Origin: Pseudoalteromonas sp. T1lg75
Lineage (GTDB): Bacteria > Pseudomonadota > Gammaproteobacteria > Enterobacterales > Alteromonadaceae
DNA length: 64,000 bases
Assembly (NCBI RefSeq): GCF_002964705.1
Contig: NZ_PQCD01000033.1
Location: 55,747 to 119,746, forward strand
Reading direction: 5' to 3'
Part shown: positions 36,060 to 46,550 of the stretch, one piece after another
How the letters are laid out: each line of letters starts with the position of its first letter
Position numbering within the stretch: position 1 is the stretch's first letter
The notes under the pieces: generated by a model
Database searches by the model: none
What the model was told of the DNA's origin: nothing
What the model saw: the letters and a program-made list of their open reading frames with translations, nothing else
Program-made: the position numbers and the translations under genes

Positions 36060-37940
36060 CTAGCTAGAAGTGGAGTCTTTCGACCATTGTTGAGGCTGCT
36101 GTGATTTACGCAGATACTCTGGGGTGAATACAAATTTAACCAGTACCCCGCCAGCGATGCCATTACTGATGGTGAGCTCACCATGCAGCGAGTGGCTTCG
36201 CTCCATCATTATCGCTGTACCATAATGGTTAAGCTGACTTTGCGCATTGCCCAAGCCGACCCCATTGTCGGTGATGGTCAGTGACACCTGTTTGTCGTCA
36301 CCTTCCACAAGTTGCAATTCGACGTCGGTGCCTTTGGAGTGATTGAGGGCATTTTGCAGTGCCTCTTTGGCGATCTGCAGTATGTGTATTTCCTCATTGG
36401 CACTGAAGGGCACATTGACGCAGTCATAATGTAGTCGAATAGTCATCTCACTGCGCTCTGAGAGCTTCTCTATGGTGCTGACGAGTGCTGAACGCAGTCC
36501 GCCGTTGTCAATTTGTAGTCTGAACGTGGTGAGAAGCTCACGCAGTTGCCGATAGGCCGAGCTCAGGCCCTCTTTTAGCTCTGCTATTGGCGCTTCCACT
36601 TTTTTGTCTGTTGGCACTTGTGCAAGGCCTTTCTCCAAGCGCGTAACCTGGATTTTCAAGTAGGACAGTGATTGGGCTAACGAGTCGTGCAGTTCTCGGG
36701 CAATGATAGAGCGCTCATTCAGTAACGCTATCCGTCTTTGCTGGTCTGCTTGGGTGCTGATGCTTAATGCCAATGCCAATTGATCGGCAAACGTTTGCAG
36801 CAGATCGCGTTGCCAATCGGCAATGCTATCGTTTTTGGGCAAACTGACCACTAATACACCGAAGTTAATGTCATTACGCTCTATTGGGTAACGATGCTGC
36901 ACGGCTTCAATATTATCGTCATAGTGAATACCGCCTTTGAAACAATCGTTACATTTTTTTACTTCACAGGAACTCGGAGTTGTCCTGCTGGGTTGGGTAA
37001 TTATGTGTTGAAAAGGGGTATTGCCGTCGGCTGTCGCTAAACATAAATCGATATTTTTTAATTCACTCACGGTGCTGAGCTGCTTAGTGACTTCGGCATA
37101 GTTGAGCTCGCCACTATGGGACTCGTTAATTTGTTGTGCCACATCATACAGGAGCGCCAAGATATTGTTGTTACGCTTGAGCTGCAGTGTTTTTGATTCA
37201 ATACGCTTTTCCAAATCGCGGTACATTGCGGCCACGCGATCATTTGCCGCATTGAGTGTTTGCGATAACAGACCGAGTTCATCCTCACGCTCGACCTTGG
37301 AGCGTTGGGTTAGGTCGCCACGGGATGAGCTACGAGCCACCAGTGTCAGTTCTTTAAGTGGTTGCGCAATATGTTGGTGAATAGAGTACAGAGAAAGGCA
37401 AATTAGCGCCAAGGTGGCGAATAGGGTGATGGTTTGAATGACTCGCAGTAAAGAGAGGCGCTGCTCTAACACACTTTGGTAGCCATTCACTAAGGTGTCT
37501 ATGGCTTCTACGAAATGTTCTAATTTTGGTAAAAATGGTGCGAGAGTAAAGTTATCCCCGGCATTCAATAGCCTGGGTTTAATTTCCTGTTGCCACTGGC
37601 TACTAATGGCCAAATAGTCTTGTTCAAGCTGCTCCTGTTCAAAGCGCGCAAAATCTTTCTTTAATACCGGGTCATTCAATAGCTGTTCGAAGTTCTCTAT
37701 AAGCACAGCCACTTTTTCACGGCTTTGAGCATCTCCGGTTTGTTGCGCAGTCGCCACCTGTGTGGTGATGCGATAACTCATCATTCGCAAAGAACCAGAC
37801 AGGTTAATGGCCTTGCCGTCAAACTCACTGAGTTCTGAGGTATACATGGAGGAAAAAATACTCACAAAGGCCATTAAGATGACGCTCACCATCATGGATG
37901 TGATTCTAAAAACGACCGAGCGGCTGGCTTTTTTAAACAT
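36060..37940 (-). CDS. narX: Nitrate/nitrite sensor histidine kinase NarX
   Basis: 626 residues from the ATG at 37940 (a TTG four codons earlier is possible). TM1, a periplasmic sensor with the P-box-like GKAINLSGSLRMMSYR, TM2, a HAMP domain, a GAF-like module with a Cys cluster (CEVKKCNDC), then HisKA_3 with the phospho-His in RELHDSLAQ and an HATPase domain (GVGLGN). It phosphorylates NarL. It is divergent from narG and convergent with narK. Confidence 0.93.
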   Translation of the reverse strand: MFKKASRSVVFRITSMMVSVILMAFVSIFSSMYTSELSEFDGKAINLSGSLRMMSYRITTQVATAQQTGDAQSREKVAVLIENFEQLLNDPVLKKDFARFEQEQLEQDYLAISSQWQQEIKPRLLNAGDNFTLAPFLPKLEHFVEAIDTLVNGYQSVLEQRLSLLRVIQTITLFATLALICLSLYSIHQHIAQPLKELTLVARSSSRGDLTQRSKVEREDELGLLSQTLNAANDRVAAMYRDLEKRIESKTLQLKRNNNILALLYDVAQQINESHSGELNYAEVTKQLSTVSELKNIDLCLATADGNTPFQHIITQPSRTTPSSCEVKKCNDCFKGGIHYDDNIEAVQHRYPIERNDINFGVLVVSLPKNDSIADWQRDLLQTFADQLALALSISTQADQQRRIALLNERSIIARELHDSLAQSLSYLKIQVTRLEKGLAQVPTDKKVEAPIAELKEGLSSAYRQLRELLTTFRLQIDNGGLRSALVSTIEKLSERSEMTIRLHYDCVNVPFSANEEIHILQIAKEALQNALNHSKGTDVELQLVEGDDKQVSLTITDNGVGLGNAQSQLNHYGTAIMMERSHSLHGELTISNGIAGGVLVKFVFTPEYLRKSQQPQQWSKDSTSS

Positions 37941-38039
37941 AAACTTACTCAAAATATGTAACTACCCCATAATATCCAAAAACGCGTATTTTTCGACATA
38001 TTTTACGCGGACCTCATTGCAGGCGCCCAGTATAGGGGG

Positions 38040-38072
38040 GTGGGTAAAAAGTGACATACCACCTTGTAGGTA
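38040..38072. promoter_or_regulatory. NarL-type sites upstream of narG
   Basis: A single heptamer GTGGGTA (38040-38046) and a 7-2-7 palindrome TACCACC-TT-GTAGGTA (38057-38072). They lie 45-75 bp upstream of a perfect FNR box, in the range expected for NarL co-activation. Confidence 0.65.
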
Positions 38073-38109
38073 GCGCCCTTTGCCCCGCTTCTCTGGCGCC
38101 TAAATGAAA

Positions 38110-38123
38110 TTGATCCATATCAA
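38110..38123 (+). promoter_or_regulatory. Perfect FNR box and promoter of narGHJI
   Basis: TTGATCCATATCAA matches the FNR consensus fully. A TAATAT -10 element at 38145-38150 is centred 31 bp downstream, the class II spacing (FNR at -41.5). Confidence 0.92.
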
Positions 38124-38226
38124 ATTCACTTCCCTTACAGTGCTTAATATTCGCCATAACAAATGCCGTTTTGGGGCCTAGTCACTGCTTCCAAAATATA
38201 AGCGCACCATAATGTAGGAGTGAAAA

Positions 38227-41200
38227 ATGAGTCACTTTTTAGATAAGTTGCAGTTTTTTAAAACGCAAAAAACTGCCTTTGCCGGTCAACATGGTGTTAC
38301 CACCAATGAAGACCGAGAGTGGGAAGATGGATACCGCCGTCGCTGGCAGCACGATAAAATTGTGCGCTCGACACATGGGGTAAACTGTACCGGAAGTTGT
38401 AGCTGGAAAATCTATGTCAAAGATGGTTTGGTTACCTGGGAGACACAACAAACAGACTATCCCCGTACTCGTCCTGATTTGCCAAATCATGAACCGCGCG
38501 GCTGCCCGCGTGGTGCCAGTTATTCTTGGTATATCTACAGTGCTAACCGTCTTAAACACCCGAAAGTACGTAAGCGTCTGATAAAGTTATGGCGTGCAGC
38601 AAGACTGCAACACCAAGATCCGGTTGATGCCTGGGCCTCTATCGTCGAAGACCCAGTAAAAGCGAAAGAATACAAACAACAACGCGGGCTCGGTGGCTTT
38701 ATCCGTGCCGACTGGCAAGAAGTAAATGATATTATTGCTGCGGCCAATATCTATACCACAAAGAAATACGGTCCCGACCGTGTGGTTGGTTTCTCGCCCA
38801 TTCCGGCCATGTCTATGGTGTCTTATGCTGCGGGTGCGCGTTACTTATCTCTGCTTGGTGGTCACTGTCTCAGCTTCTATGATTGGTACTGCGATTTACC
38901 GCCGGCTTCACCGCAAATTTGGGGGGAGCAGACCGACGTTCCTGAATCTGCTGACTGGTATAACTCAAACTATATTCTGGCCTGGGGCTCGAACGTGCCG
39001 CAAACCCGTACTCCCGATGCCCACTTCCTCACCGAAGTGCGTTATAAGGGTACCAAGGTGGTATCTATCACCTCCGATTACTCGGAGCTGTCAAAGTTAA
39101 CCGATCACTGGCTAGCACCAAAACAAGGCACTGACTCGGCACTAGCCATGGCCTTCGCCCATGTCATTTTGAAAGAGTTTCATGTCGATGGTCACAGCGA
39201 CTACTTTGACGACTATGTGCGTCGCTATACCGATTTCCCCATGCTGGTCCTGCTTGACAAAACCGACGGGAACGATTTTGGACGCGACAGCGAAGCGAAA
39301 GCGGCCCGCGAAGCGGGTGAGTCCCAGGGAAGGGGCGAGCAGCAAGGCGCAACGCTTTATAACCAGGGCCGCTTCCTGCGAGCCTCGGATCTGGCCGATG
39401 ACTTGGGTCAGGACAATAACCCGGAATGGAAAACCATTGCCGTGAATCAAAACAGCGGCGAACTGGTTTCACCAACCGGCTCCGTGGGATATCGCTGGGG
39501 CGAAAAGGGCAAGTGGAACATTAAGCAGCTTGATGGTGCCACGGGTGAAGAAGTGAAACTGCAAACCAGCCTTAAGCATGGTCACGATGAAGTTGTTGCG
39601 GTGAATTTCCCTTACTTCGGTGGCGGTGAACATGAGTTCGGTTACTTCCAACACACCGACCATGACGACATTATCGCCCGTAAGGTGCCGGCTAAACGTA
39701 TTCAACTCAAAGACGGCAGCACGGTATTGGTGACCACGGTATTCGATTTAACCGTGGCTAACTACGGTGTTGATAACGGCTATGATGATGCCAACGTGGC
39801 GCATAGTTACGACGATGATATCCCTTACACGCCGGCCTGGCAGGAGCAAATTACCGGGGTACCGCGCGCCGATGTGATTCAGATCGCTCGCGAGTTTGCG
39901 CAAAATGCTGACAAGACCCGAGGTCGTTCGATGATCATCGTGGGGGCGGCGTTGAACCACTGGTATCACATGGATATGAACTACCGTGGCCTGATCAACA
40001 TGCTGATGCTATGCGGTTGTGTCGGTCAATCAGGTGGTGGCTGGGCCCACTATGTCGGTCAGGAAAAGCTCCGTCCGCAAACTGGTTGGCAGCCGCTGGC
40101 GTTTGGCCTGGATTGGCAAAAGCCACCACGCCATATGAACGGGACCTCCTTCTTCTATAACCACTCGAACCAATGGCGCTACGAAAAACTGCGCATGGAC
40201 GAAGTGATTTCGCCGGTCGCCAACAAGGAAAAATGGCAGGGTTCGATCATCGATTACAACGTCCGTGCCGAAAAGATGGGTTGGCTGCCCTCGGCTCCAC
40301 AACTGAGCATGAACCCGCTTGAGCTGTGTAAAGCCGCCAAAGAAAAGGGGGTCAGCGCTAAGGACTACGCGATTGAGGGGCTTAAATCGGGTGAGCTGAA
40401 ATTTGCCTGTGAAGATCCGGATAACCCGCAAAACTTCCCACGTAATATGTTTATCTGGCGCTCTAACCTGCTGGGTTCATCCGGTAAGGGCCACGAATAC
40501 ATGTTGCGTCACCTACTGGGCACCAAGCATGGCCTGATGAGCAAAGACTTAGGCGAAAGCGGTGAAGTGAAACCTGAAGACGTGGTGTGGAATGATGAGG
40601 CGGCCGAAGGCAAGCTAGACTTACTTGTGACCTTAGATTTCCGTATGTCTACCACCTGTTTGTATTCGGACATCGTGTTACCGACCGCAACCTGGTATGA
40701 AAAAGACGATATGAACACCTCAGACATGCACCCCTTTATCCACCCCTTGTCGAAAGCCATCGACCCGGTGTGGGAAGCGCGTTCAGACTGGGATATCTTC
40801 AAAGGGATCGCCAAGAATGTATCTAAATTAGCGGTAGGTCACCTGGGCAAAGAAGAAGATCTGGTTACTGTGCCAATTCTGCACGATACACCGGCTGAAA
40901 TTGCCCAGCCGTTTGGAGTTAAACAATGGTGGAAGGGCGAGTGTGACCTAATACCAGGCAAAACGGCGCCGAATATGGTCACTGTCATACGTGATTACCC
41001 TAATTTATATGATCGCTTTACCAGCCTAGGTCCATTGCTCGAAGAGCAAGGCAACGGCGGTAAAGGCATTAGCTGGGATACCAAGGATGAGGTGAAATTC
41101 CTCGGCCAGTTGAACCGCTTATCGCGCTCGACCGGTGATGCCAGCGGTCGTCCGCGGATTGAATCCGCTATCGATGCCGCCGAGGTGATCCTGTCACTGG

Positions 41201-42036
41201 CGCCGGAAACCAATGGTCAGGTTGCAGTCAAGGCTTGGGAGGCGCTCGGTGAGTTTACCGGTATCGACCATACCCATCTGGCCAAGCCGAAGGAAGAAGA
41301 GAAAATCCGCTTCCGAGACATTCAGGCCCAGCCTCGTAAGATCATCTCCTCTCCAACCTGGTCGGGTCTTGAAGATGAGCACGTATCTTACAACGCCGGT
41401 TACACCAATGTGCACGAGCTGATCCCATGGCGCACCGTGACCGGTCGTCAGCAGTTCTACCAGGATCACGAGTGGATGCGCGATTTCGGTGAAACCATGT
41501 GCGTGTATAAGCCGCCCATTAACCTGAAAACCGTTAAGCCGATCATGAATAAGAAGCCGAACGGTAATAAGGAAATCGCCCTGAACTGGATCACGCCGCA
41601 CCAGAAGTGGGGTATCCACAGCACCTATTCGGATAACTTGTTAATGCTGACCTTGTCGCGAGGCGGTCCAATTGTGTGGATGTCTGAGATAGACGCCGAG
41701 AAGGCGGGCATCGTCGATAATGACTGGATCGAGGTGTTCAACGTCAATGGCGCAATAGCTGCTCGCGCGGTGGTATCGCAACGTGTCCCAGAGGGCATGA
41801 GCATGATGTATCACGCCCAAGAGCGCATTGTTAACGTGCCGGGAGCGGAAACCACGCACACCCGTGGCGGTATCCATAACTCGGTGACCAGAGCGGTGAT
41901 GAAGCCAACCCATATGATCGGTGGCTACGCGCAACAATCTTACGGCTTTAACTACTACGGCACAGTCGGTTGCAACCGTGATGAATTTGTCGTGGTAAGA
42001 AAAATGAACAAAGTCGATTGGCTAGACACCGAATAA
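38227..42036 (+). CDS. narG: Respiratory nitrate reductase alpha subunit NarG
   Basis: Catalytic Mo-bis-MGD subunit that reduces nitrate to nitrite on the cytosolic side of the membrane. 1269 residues, slightly longer than E. coli NarG (1247). The FS0 [4Fe-4S] ligands H50, C54 and C58 are in HGVNCTGSCSW; molybdopterin-binding segments follow along the protein. GTAGGAG upstream gives a good ribosome-binding site. It heads narGHJI under FNR and probable NarL control. Confidence 0.97.
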   Translation: MSHFLDKLQFFKTQKTAFAGQHGVTTNEDREWEDGYRRRWQHDKIVRSTHGVNCTGSCSWKIYVKDGLVTWETQQTDYPRTRPDLPNHEPRGCPRGASYSWYIYSANRLKHPKVRKRLIKLWRAARLQHQDPVDAWASIVEDPVKAKEYKQQRGLGGFIRADWQEVNDIIAAANIYTTKKYGPDRVVGFSPIPAMSMVSYAAGARYLSLLGGHCLSFYDWYCDLPPASPQIWGEQTDVPESADWYNSNYILAWGSNVPQTRTPDAHFLTEVRYKGTKVVSITSDYSELSKLTDHWLAPKQGTDSALAMAFAHVILKEFHVDGHSDYFDDYVRRYTDFPMLVLLDKTDGNDFGRDSEAKAAREAGESQGRGEQQGATLYNQGRFLRASDLADDLGQDNNPEWKTIAVNQNSGELVSPTGSVGYRWGEKGKWNIKQLDGATGEEVKLQTSLKHGHDEVVAVNFPYFGGGEHEFGYFQHTDHDDIIARKVPAKRIQLKDGSTVLVTTVFDLTVANYGVDNGYDDANVAHSYDDDIPYTPAWQEQITGVPRADVIQIAREFAQNADKTRGRSMIIVGAALNHWYHMDMNYRGLINMLMLCGCVGQSGGGWAHYVGQEKLRPQTGWQPLAFGLDWQKPPRHMNGTSFFYNHSNQWRYEKLRMDEVISPVANKEKWQGSIIDYNVRAEKMGWLPSAPQLSMNPLELCKAAKEKGVSAKDYAIEGLKSGELKFACEDPDNPQNFPRNMFIWRSNLLGSSGKGHEYMLRHLLGTKHGLMSKDLGESGEVKPEDVVWNDEAAEGKLDLLVTLDFRMSTTCLYSDIVLPTATWYEKDDMNTSDMHPFIHPLSKAIDPVWEARSDWDIFKGIAKNVSKLAVGHLGKEEDLVTVPILHDTPAEIAQPFGVKQWWKGECDLIPGKTAPNMVTVIRDYPNLYDRFTSLGPLLEEQGNGGKGISWDTKDEVKFLGQLNRLSRSTGDASGRPRIESAIDAAEVILSLAPETNGQVAVKAWEALGEFTGIDHTHLAKPKEEEKIRFRDIQAQPRKIISSPTWSGLEDEHVSYNAGYTNVHELIPWRTVTGRQQFYQDHEWMRDFGETMCVYKPPINLKTVKPIMNKKPNGNKEIALNWITPHQKWGIHSTYSDNLLMLTLSRGGPIVWMSEIDAEKAGIVDNDWIEVFNVNGAIAARAVVSQRVPEGMSMMYHAQERIVNVPGAETTHTRGGIHNSVTRAVMKPTHMIGGYAQQSYGFNYYGTVGCNRDEFVVVRKMNKVDWLDTE

Positions 42037-42047
42037 GGGGCGTAGAG

Positions 42048-43579
42048 ATGAAAGTAAGAGCACAAATAGGCATGGTGTTAAACCTCGACAAATGTATCGG
42101 TTGTCACACCTGCTCAATCACTTGTAAAAACGTATGGACCTCACGTGAAGGGGTGGAATACGCATGGTTTAACAATGTTGAAAGTAAACCAGGCGTTGGT
42201 TACCCCAAAGAATGGGAGAACCAAGAAAAGTGGAATGGCGGTTGGCAGCGTCATAAAAATGGCAAAATCACGCCCAAACAAGGGTCAAAACACCGGGTGC
42301 TGGCGAACATTTTCGCCAACCCGGACTTGCCGGAAATAGACGACTACTACGAGCCGTTCGACTTCGACTATCAACACCTTCATAAGGCAGGAGAAAGCAA
42401 GCATCAACCGGTTGCCCGCCCACGCAGCCTGATCTCGGGCCAACGCATGGAGAAGATCAACTGGGGTCCAAACTGGGAAGAAATCCTGGGTACCGAGTTT
42501 AAGAATCGTCGTAAAGATAAAAACTTCGATCAATTCAGGCGGACATTTATGGCCAGTTCGAAAAGACCTTCATGATGTATCTGCCGCGCCTGTGTGAGCA
42601 CTGCTTAAATCCAGCTTGTGTGGCCTCGTGTCCAAGCGGCGCTATCTATAAGCGTGAAGAAGATGGCATTGTGCTAATCGACCAGGATAAGTGTCGCGGT
42701 TGGCGTATGTGCGTCAGTGGCTGTCCGTACAAGAAGATCTACTACAACTGGAAAACCGGCAAATCGGAAAAGTGTATCTTCTGTTACCCACGTATTGAGA
42801 GCGGCCAACCCACCGTATGTGCAGAGACCTGTGTTGGTCGTATCCGTTACCTCGGTGTGATGCTTTACGATGCTGAGCGCATTGAAGAGGCGGCCAGTGT
42901 CGAGAATGAGCAAGACTTGTATCAGGCTCAGTGCGATATCTTCCTTGATCCGAACGACCCTGAGGTTCAGGAAGCGGCCCGTAAGGAAGGCATTCCCCAG
43001 GCCTGGTTGGATGCGGCTATCGACTCACCGGTTTATAAAATGGCAATGGATTGGAAAGTGGCACTGCCACTGCACCCAGAATACCGTACCTTGCCTATGG
43101 TTTGGTATATCCCGCCATTGAGCCCAATTCAAAGTGCTGCACAACAGGGCAGTGTGGGCATGAACGGGGTGATTCCCGACCTCAAGTCGCTGCGTATACC
43201 GGTTAAATACCTGGCTAACCTATTAACGGCAGGTGACGAACAGCCGGTGATACATGCGCTTGAACGCATGCTTGCAATGCGCGCTTACAAGCGTTCGGAG
43301 CAGGTGGATGGAGAACTTGATCTCGAGGTGCTCAAACAAGTTGGCTTGTCCCAGGCTCAGGTAGAAGACATGTACCACATTATGGCGCTTGCAAACTATG
43401 AGGATCGCTTTGTGATCCCCACCAGTCATAAGGCTTATGCCGAAGATGCTTATGATATGAAGAGCAGTTGTGGTTTTAGTTTTGGTAACGGCTGTAGTGG
43501 CGGTAGTTCAGGTGTGAACCTATTTGGTGGCCAAAAGCAGGGTGAGCGCCAAATCATCCCAATCGAAGTACAGGATTAA
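42048..43579 (+). pseudogene. narH: Nitrate reductase beta subunit NarH, interrupted by one frameshift
   Basis: Fe-S electron-transfer subunit. Read as two frames: 42048-42575 (first ferredoxin motif CIGCHTCSITC) and, in another frame, sequence continuing to 43579 (CEHCLNPACVASC, CRGWRMCVSGC, CIFCYP). The protein matches E. coli NarH throughout if one base is restored near 42531: CAATTCAGGCGG becomes CAA-ATT-CAG-GCG, giving the expected DQIQADIYGQFEKTFMMY. So one A seems missing from an A-run. All cluster ligands are otherwise intact, and narG, narJ and narI are undamaged, which favours sequencing error over true loss. Confidence 0.9.
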
Positions 43580-43583
43580 CATC

Positions 43584-44327
43584 ATGATATTAAAAATTCT
43601 TTCTCGATTAATCGATTACCCAAATGGTGCGCTCAACGCGCACCAAGAGGAGCTGTTAGCTGAGGTTGCAGCGCAAGAGGGCTTTGATAATGAATTCAAA
43701 ACCGCCTTGAGTGCCTTTATCGAACGGCGTCTAACCATGGACCTGCTTGATTGGCAGGCCGAGTATGATGGTTTATTCGAACGTGGCCGCTCTTTGTCAC
43801 TGTTGTTGTTCGAGCATGTTCATGGTGAGTCCCGTGACCGAGGTCAAGCCATGGTTGAACTTATGGAGCAATATAAAGCCGCTGGCTTGAATATTTCTGT
43901 AAGAGAGCTGCCCGATTATATTCCCTTGTATTTGGAGTTTGTCGCGACTCAGCCGGTTCAGGAACAGGCCCATTGGTTGGCCGACGTGGCTCATATTCTG
44001 GCGCTTCTGGCAGCCCGCTTGAAAAAACGTGATAACGATTATCACCTTGTTTTTTTAGCCTTGTTGAAGTTAGCCCAGGCCGATGTGTCTATCGATGATG
44101 TATTAGCTCAAATTGATAACGAAAAGCGTGATGACAGCCGCGAAGCCATCGACAAAGTATGGGAAGAAGAGGCTGTTAGCTTTGGGGGCGATGCCGTCAA
44201 TGGGGGGTGTCCTACCAATCAGCACAAACCATCTTCGCTGCAAGACCGCAGCAGTGAATTACCTATTAACTTTGTCGATGCGGCGGCGTCTGGTGCGCAG
44301 TCCAAGTCGGTTGGGAGTCCATTATGA
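43584..44327 (+). CDS. narJ: Nitrate reductase assembly chaperone NarJ
   Basis: Private chaperone for NarG maturation and Mo-cofactor insertion; cytosolic. 247 residues of the all-helical NarJ/TorD-type family, with the conserved LLLFEHVHGESRDRGQAM and ELPDYIPLYLEF motifs. The ATG at 43584 is chosen; an in-frame start further upstream would lie within narH. Overlaps narI by four bases (ATGA). Confidence 0.95.
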   Translation: MILKILSRLIDYPNGALNAHQEELLAEVAAQEGFDNEFKTALSAFIERRLTMDLLDWQAEYDGLFERGRSLSLLLFEHVHGESRDRGQAMVELMEQYKAAGLNISVRELPDYIPLYLEFVATQPVQEQAHWLADVAHILALLAARLKKRDNDYHLVFLALLKLAQADVSIDDVLAQIDNEKRDDSREAIDKVWEEEAVSFGGDAVNGGCPTNQHKPSSLQDRSSELPINFVDAAASGAQSKSVGSPL

Positions 44328-45007
44328 GTTACTTAAACACTTTACTCTTTGGTATTTATCCTTATCTTGCCTTAGCCATTTTCTTGCTCGGGTGTTTAGT
44401 TCGCTATGACCGTGAGCAATACACGTGGAAAACGAGCTCGAGTCAATTATTGGAAAGCAAGCAGCTGAAAAAAGGCTCTAAAGCGTTCCACATTGGCGTC
44501 ATTATGATCTTGCTGGGTCACTTTGTGGGCTTATTAACACCGCATCAGGTGTGGGATTTTCTGGGCGTGACCGCCGCATTTAAGCAAAAAGTAGCCATGA
44601 CCCTAGGGGGAGTATTCGGCATTATTTGTTTTTATGGGTTGACCATTCTACTTAAGCGTCGTTTAACTAATCCACGGATTCGTGCAACCAGCTCAAATAT
44701 GGATATTTTGATTTTAGTCTCCTTATATATCCAGTTGATCCTGGGTTTGGTGAGCATCTTGTTTTCTTTTGCCCACCTCGATGGCTCGGAGATGCTGAAA
44801 ATGATGGCCTGGGCGCAAAATATAGTGACCTTTGACCTGACCGCAGCCAGTGCAGCCATTGCCAGTGTTGGCTTTATCTATAAGGCACACATCTTCTTTG
44901 GTTTAACCTTACTGGTGTTATTCCCATTCAGTCGTTTGGTGCATATTTGGAGTCTTCCTGGGCGTTATTTGCGTCGAAACTACCAAGTTGTAAGACAAAA
45001 AGGTTAA
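44324..45007 (+). CDS. narI: Nitrate reductase gamma subunit NarI
   Basis: Membrane cytochrome b that oxidises quinol and passes electrons to NarH. 227 residues with five membrane spans. Haem-ligand His candidates are in KAFHIGVIMILLGH and near the C-terminus (KAHIFFGLTLLVLFPFSRLVHIW). The length matches E. coli NarI (225). Confidence 0.96.
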   Translation: MSYLNTLLFGIYPYLALAIFLLGCLVRYDREQYTWKTSSSQLLESKQLKKGSKAFHIGVIMILLGHFVGLLTPHQVWDFLGVTAAFKQKVAMTLGGVFGIICFYGLTILLKRRLTNPRIRATSSNMDILILVSLYIQLILGLVSILFSFAHLDGSEMLKMMAWAQNIVTFDLTAASAAIASVGFIYKAHIFFGLTLLVLFPFSRLVHIWSLPGRYLRRNYQVVRQKG

Positions 45008-45055
45008 CAGCATTGAACCGGGGTTACCCCGGTTCCACACCCGGAGGAAGTAGAG

Positions 45056-45841
45056 ATGAGTCTTACCAACACCCCTGACGTCTACGTCAACGATATTAAA
45101 ATTCCCGCCAGTGACATTGACGGTGAGGTGCAGTACCACCCCGCAGCTTCACGTCGAGATGCGATGATTAAGGCGACCGAAGCATTAGTGATCAGCGAAC
45201 TGTTGCGCCAGCGCGCAATGACCTTAGAGCTGATCGATAAAGAGCAAAAAGTTTGTCCCGATGCCGTCATAGAGCAGTTGATTGATATCGAAGTCGTGAC
45301 TCCAAAGGCCGGAGAACAAGAGTGTGAACGCTACTTTGAGGTCAACCGCGACAAGTTTTGCACTTCGCCTCTTGTGGAAGTGAAGCACATTCTCATTAGT
45401 TCAGATCCAGAAGACTTACAGCAACGGGAGCAGTCTAAAGAGCTGGCGCAGACTCTTATTGCGCAATTAGCAGAAAGTGACAACGGATTTGCAGATCTGG
45501 CACGGCAGCACTCAGATTGCCCATCCAAAGAGCAAGGCGGTAACTTAGGCCAGGTGAGTTCGGGGCAAACGGTCCCTGAGTTTGAAAAGGCCTTGTTTAA
45601 AGCCAGCGAAGGTTTGATCCATTACCCGGTGGAGTCGCGCTATGGTCATCACGTGGTGTTTGTCGCCCGTAAAGTGGAAGGCAAGGCATTGCCCTATAGC
45701 ATGGTCAAAGATGAAATTGCGGCTTACCTGGATGAAAAGGTGCAGCACAAAGCCATTGCTCAATACATTCAGCACCTGGCCGATGAAGCTCAAATCAAAG
45801 GGTTTAACTTTGTCGCCAACGACAGTCCGTTGATGCAGTAA
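45056..45841 (+). CDS. PpiC-type peptidyl-prolyl isomerase of the nar operon
   Basis: 261 residues, no signal peptide, so cytosolic. The N-terminal half is SurA/NifM-like; a parvulin rotamase domain covers about residues 100-210 (VKHILIS, GGNLGQVSSGQTVPEFEKALF, GHHVVFV). A similar gene follows narI in Pseudomonas-type nar operons, where it is thought to help fold the enzyme. It starts 48 bases after narI with GGAGGAAG upstream. Confidence 0.9.
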   Translation: MSLTNTPDVYVNDIKIPASDIDGEVQYHPAASRRDAMIKATEALVISELLRQRAMTLELIDKEQKVCPDAVIEQLIDIEVVTPKAGEQECERYFEVNRDKFCTSPLVEVKHILISSDPEDLQQREQSKELAQTLIAQLAESDNGFADLARQHSDCPSKEQGGNLGQVSSGQTVPEFEKALFKASEGLIHYPVESRYGHHVVFVARKVEGKALPYSMVKDEIAAYLDEKVQHKAIAQYIQHLADEAQIKGFNFVANDSPLMQ

Positions 45842-45854
45842 CAGGGGAGGGGGT

Positions 45855-46550
45855 ATGTGTCATTTGGCTGACTTATATGATAACAATCGTCTTTGGGCTG
45901 CTGATAAAAAGGCTCAGGACCCCCTGTTTTTCGAACGCTTAGCGGCGCAACAAACTCCTAAATACCTGTGGATAGGTTGTGCTGATTCACGGGTGCCAGC
46001 CAATGAAATTGTCGGCTTAGCTCCGGGTGAACTCTTTGTGCATCGCAACATCGCTAATCTGGTGCATCCCATGGACTATAACTGTATGTCGGTGGTGCAA
46101 TATGCCGTAGAGGTGCTGAAAGTTGAGCACATTATTGTTACGGGCCATTATGGTTGTGGTGGAGTGCAAGCGGCGATGGACACCAAAGAGCATGGTTTGG
46201 TCGACAGCTGGTTAAGATCAATCAAGGATATCTACTATACGCATTATCAAGAATTACAGGCGCTGCGCTTTCGTGATCAGAGGCTTAACCGGTTGTGCGA
46301 ACTCAATGTTATGGCCCAAGTGGTCAACCTAGCAAAAAGCAAATCCATACTTCATGCTTGGCAGCGTGGTCAAAAAGTGAGTATACACGGCGCCATCTAT
46401 AGTATTTGTGATGGCTTGCTCAAGGACTTAAATGTGACCATTGCCAATGCCACTACGCTGTCAGAATTGTATAACTTGCAGCCCACAGAGCGAGGGCAGC
46501 GACCGGATATTCGTCCATCCCTTTGCTGTTCTTTAGAAGCCAATGACTAA
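45855..46550 (+). CDS. Beta-class carbonic anhydrase
   Basis: 231 residues. Zinc ligands C42 and the CADSR dyad (D44, R46), with the second His-x2-Cys in TGHYGCGGV near residues 98-101. Typical E. coli Can-like length. It starts 13 bases after the PPIase gene behind GGGGAGGGGG, so it belongs to the nar transcript. Interconverts CO2 and bicarbonate; a reason for its presence in a nitrate operon is not obvious (pH or bicarbonate supply is possible). Confidence 0.94.
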   Translation: MCHLADLYDNNRLWAADKKAQDPLFFERLAAQQTPKYLWIGCADSRVPANEIVGLAPGELFVHRNIANLVHPMDYNCMSVVQYAVEVLKVEHIIVTGHYGCGGVQAAMDTKEHGLVDSWLRSIKDIYYTHYQELQALRFRDQRLNRLCELNVMAQVVNLAKSKSILHAWQRGQKVSIHGAIYSICDGLLKDLNVTIANATTLSELYNLQPTERGQRPDIRPSLCCSLEAND

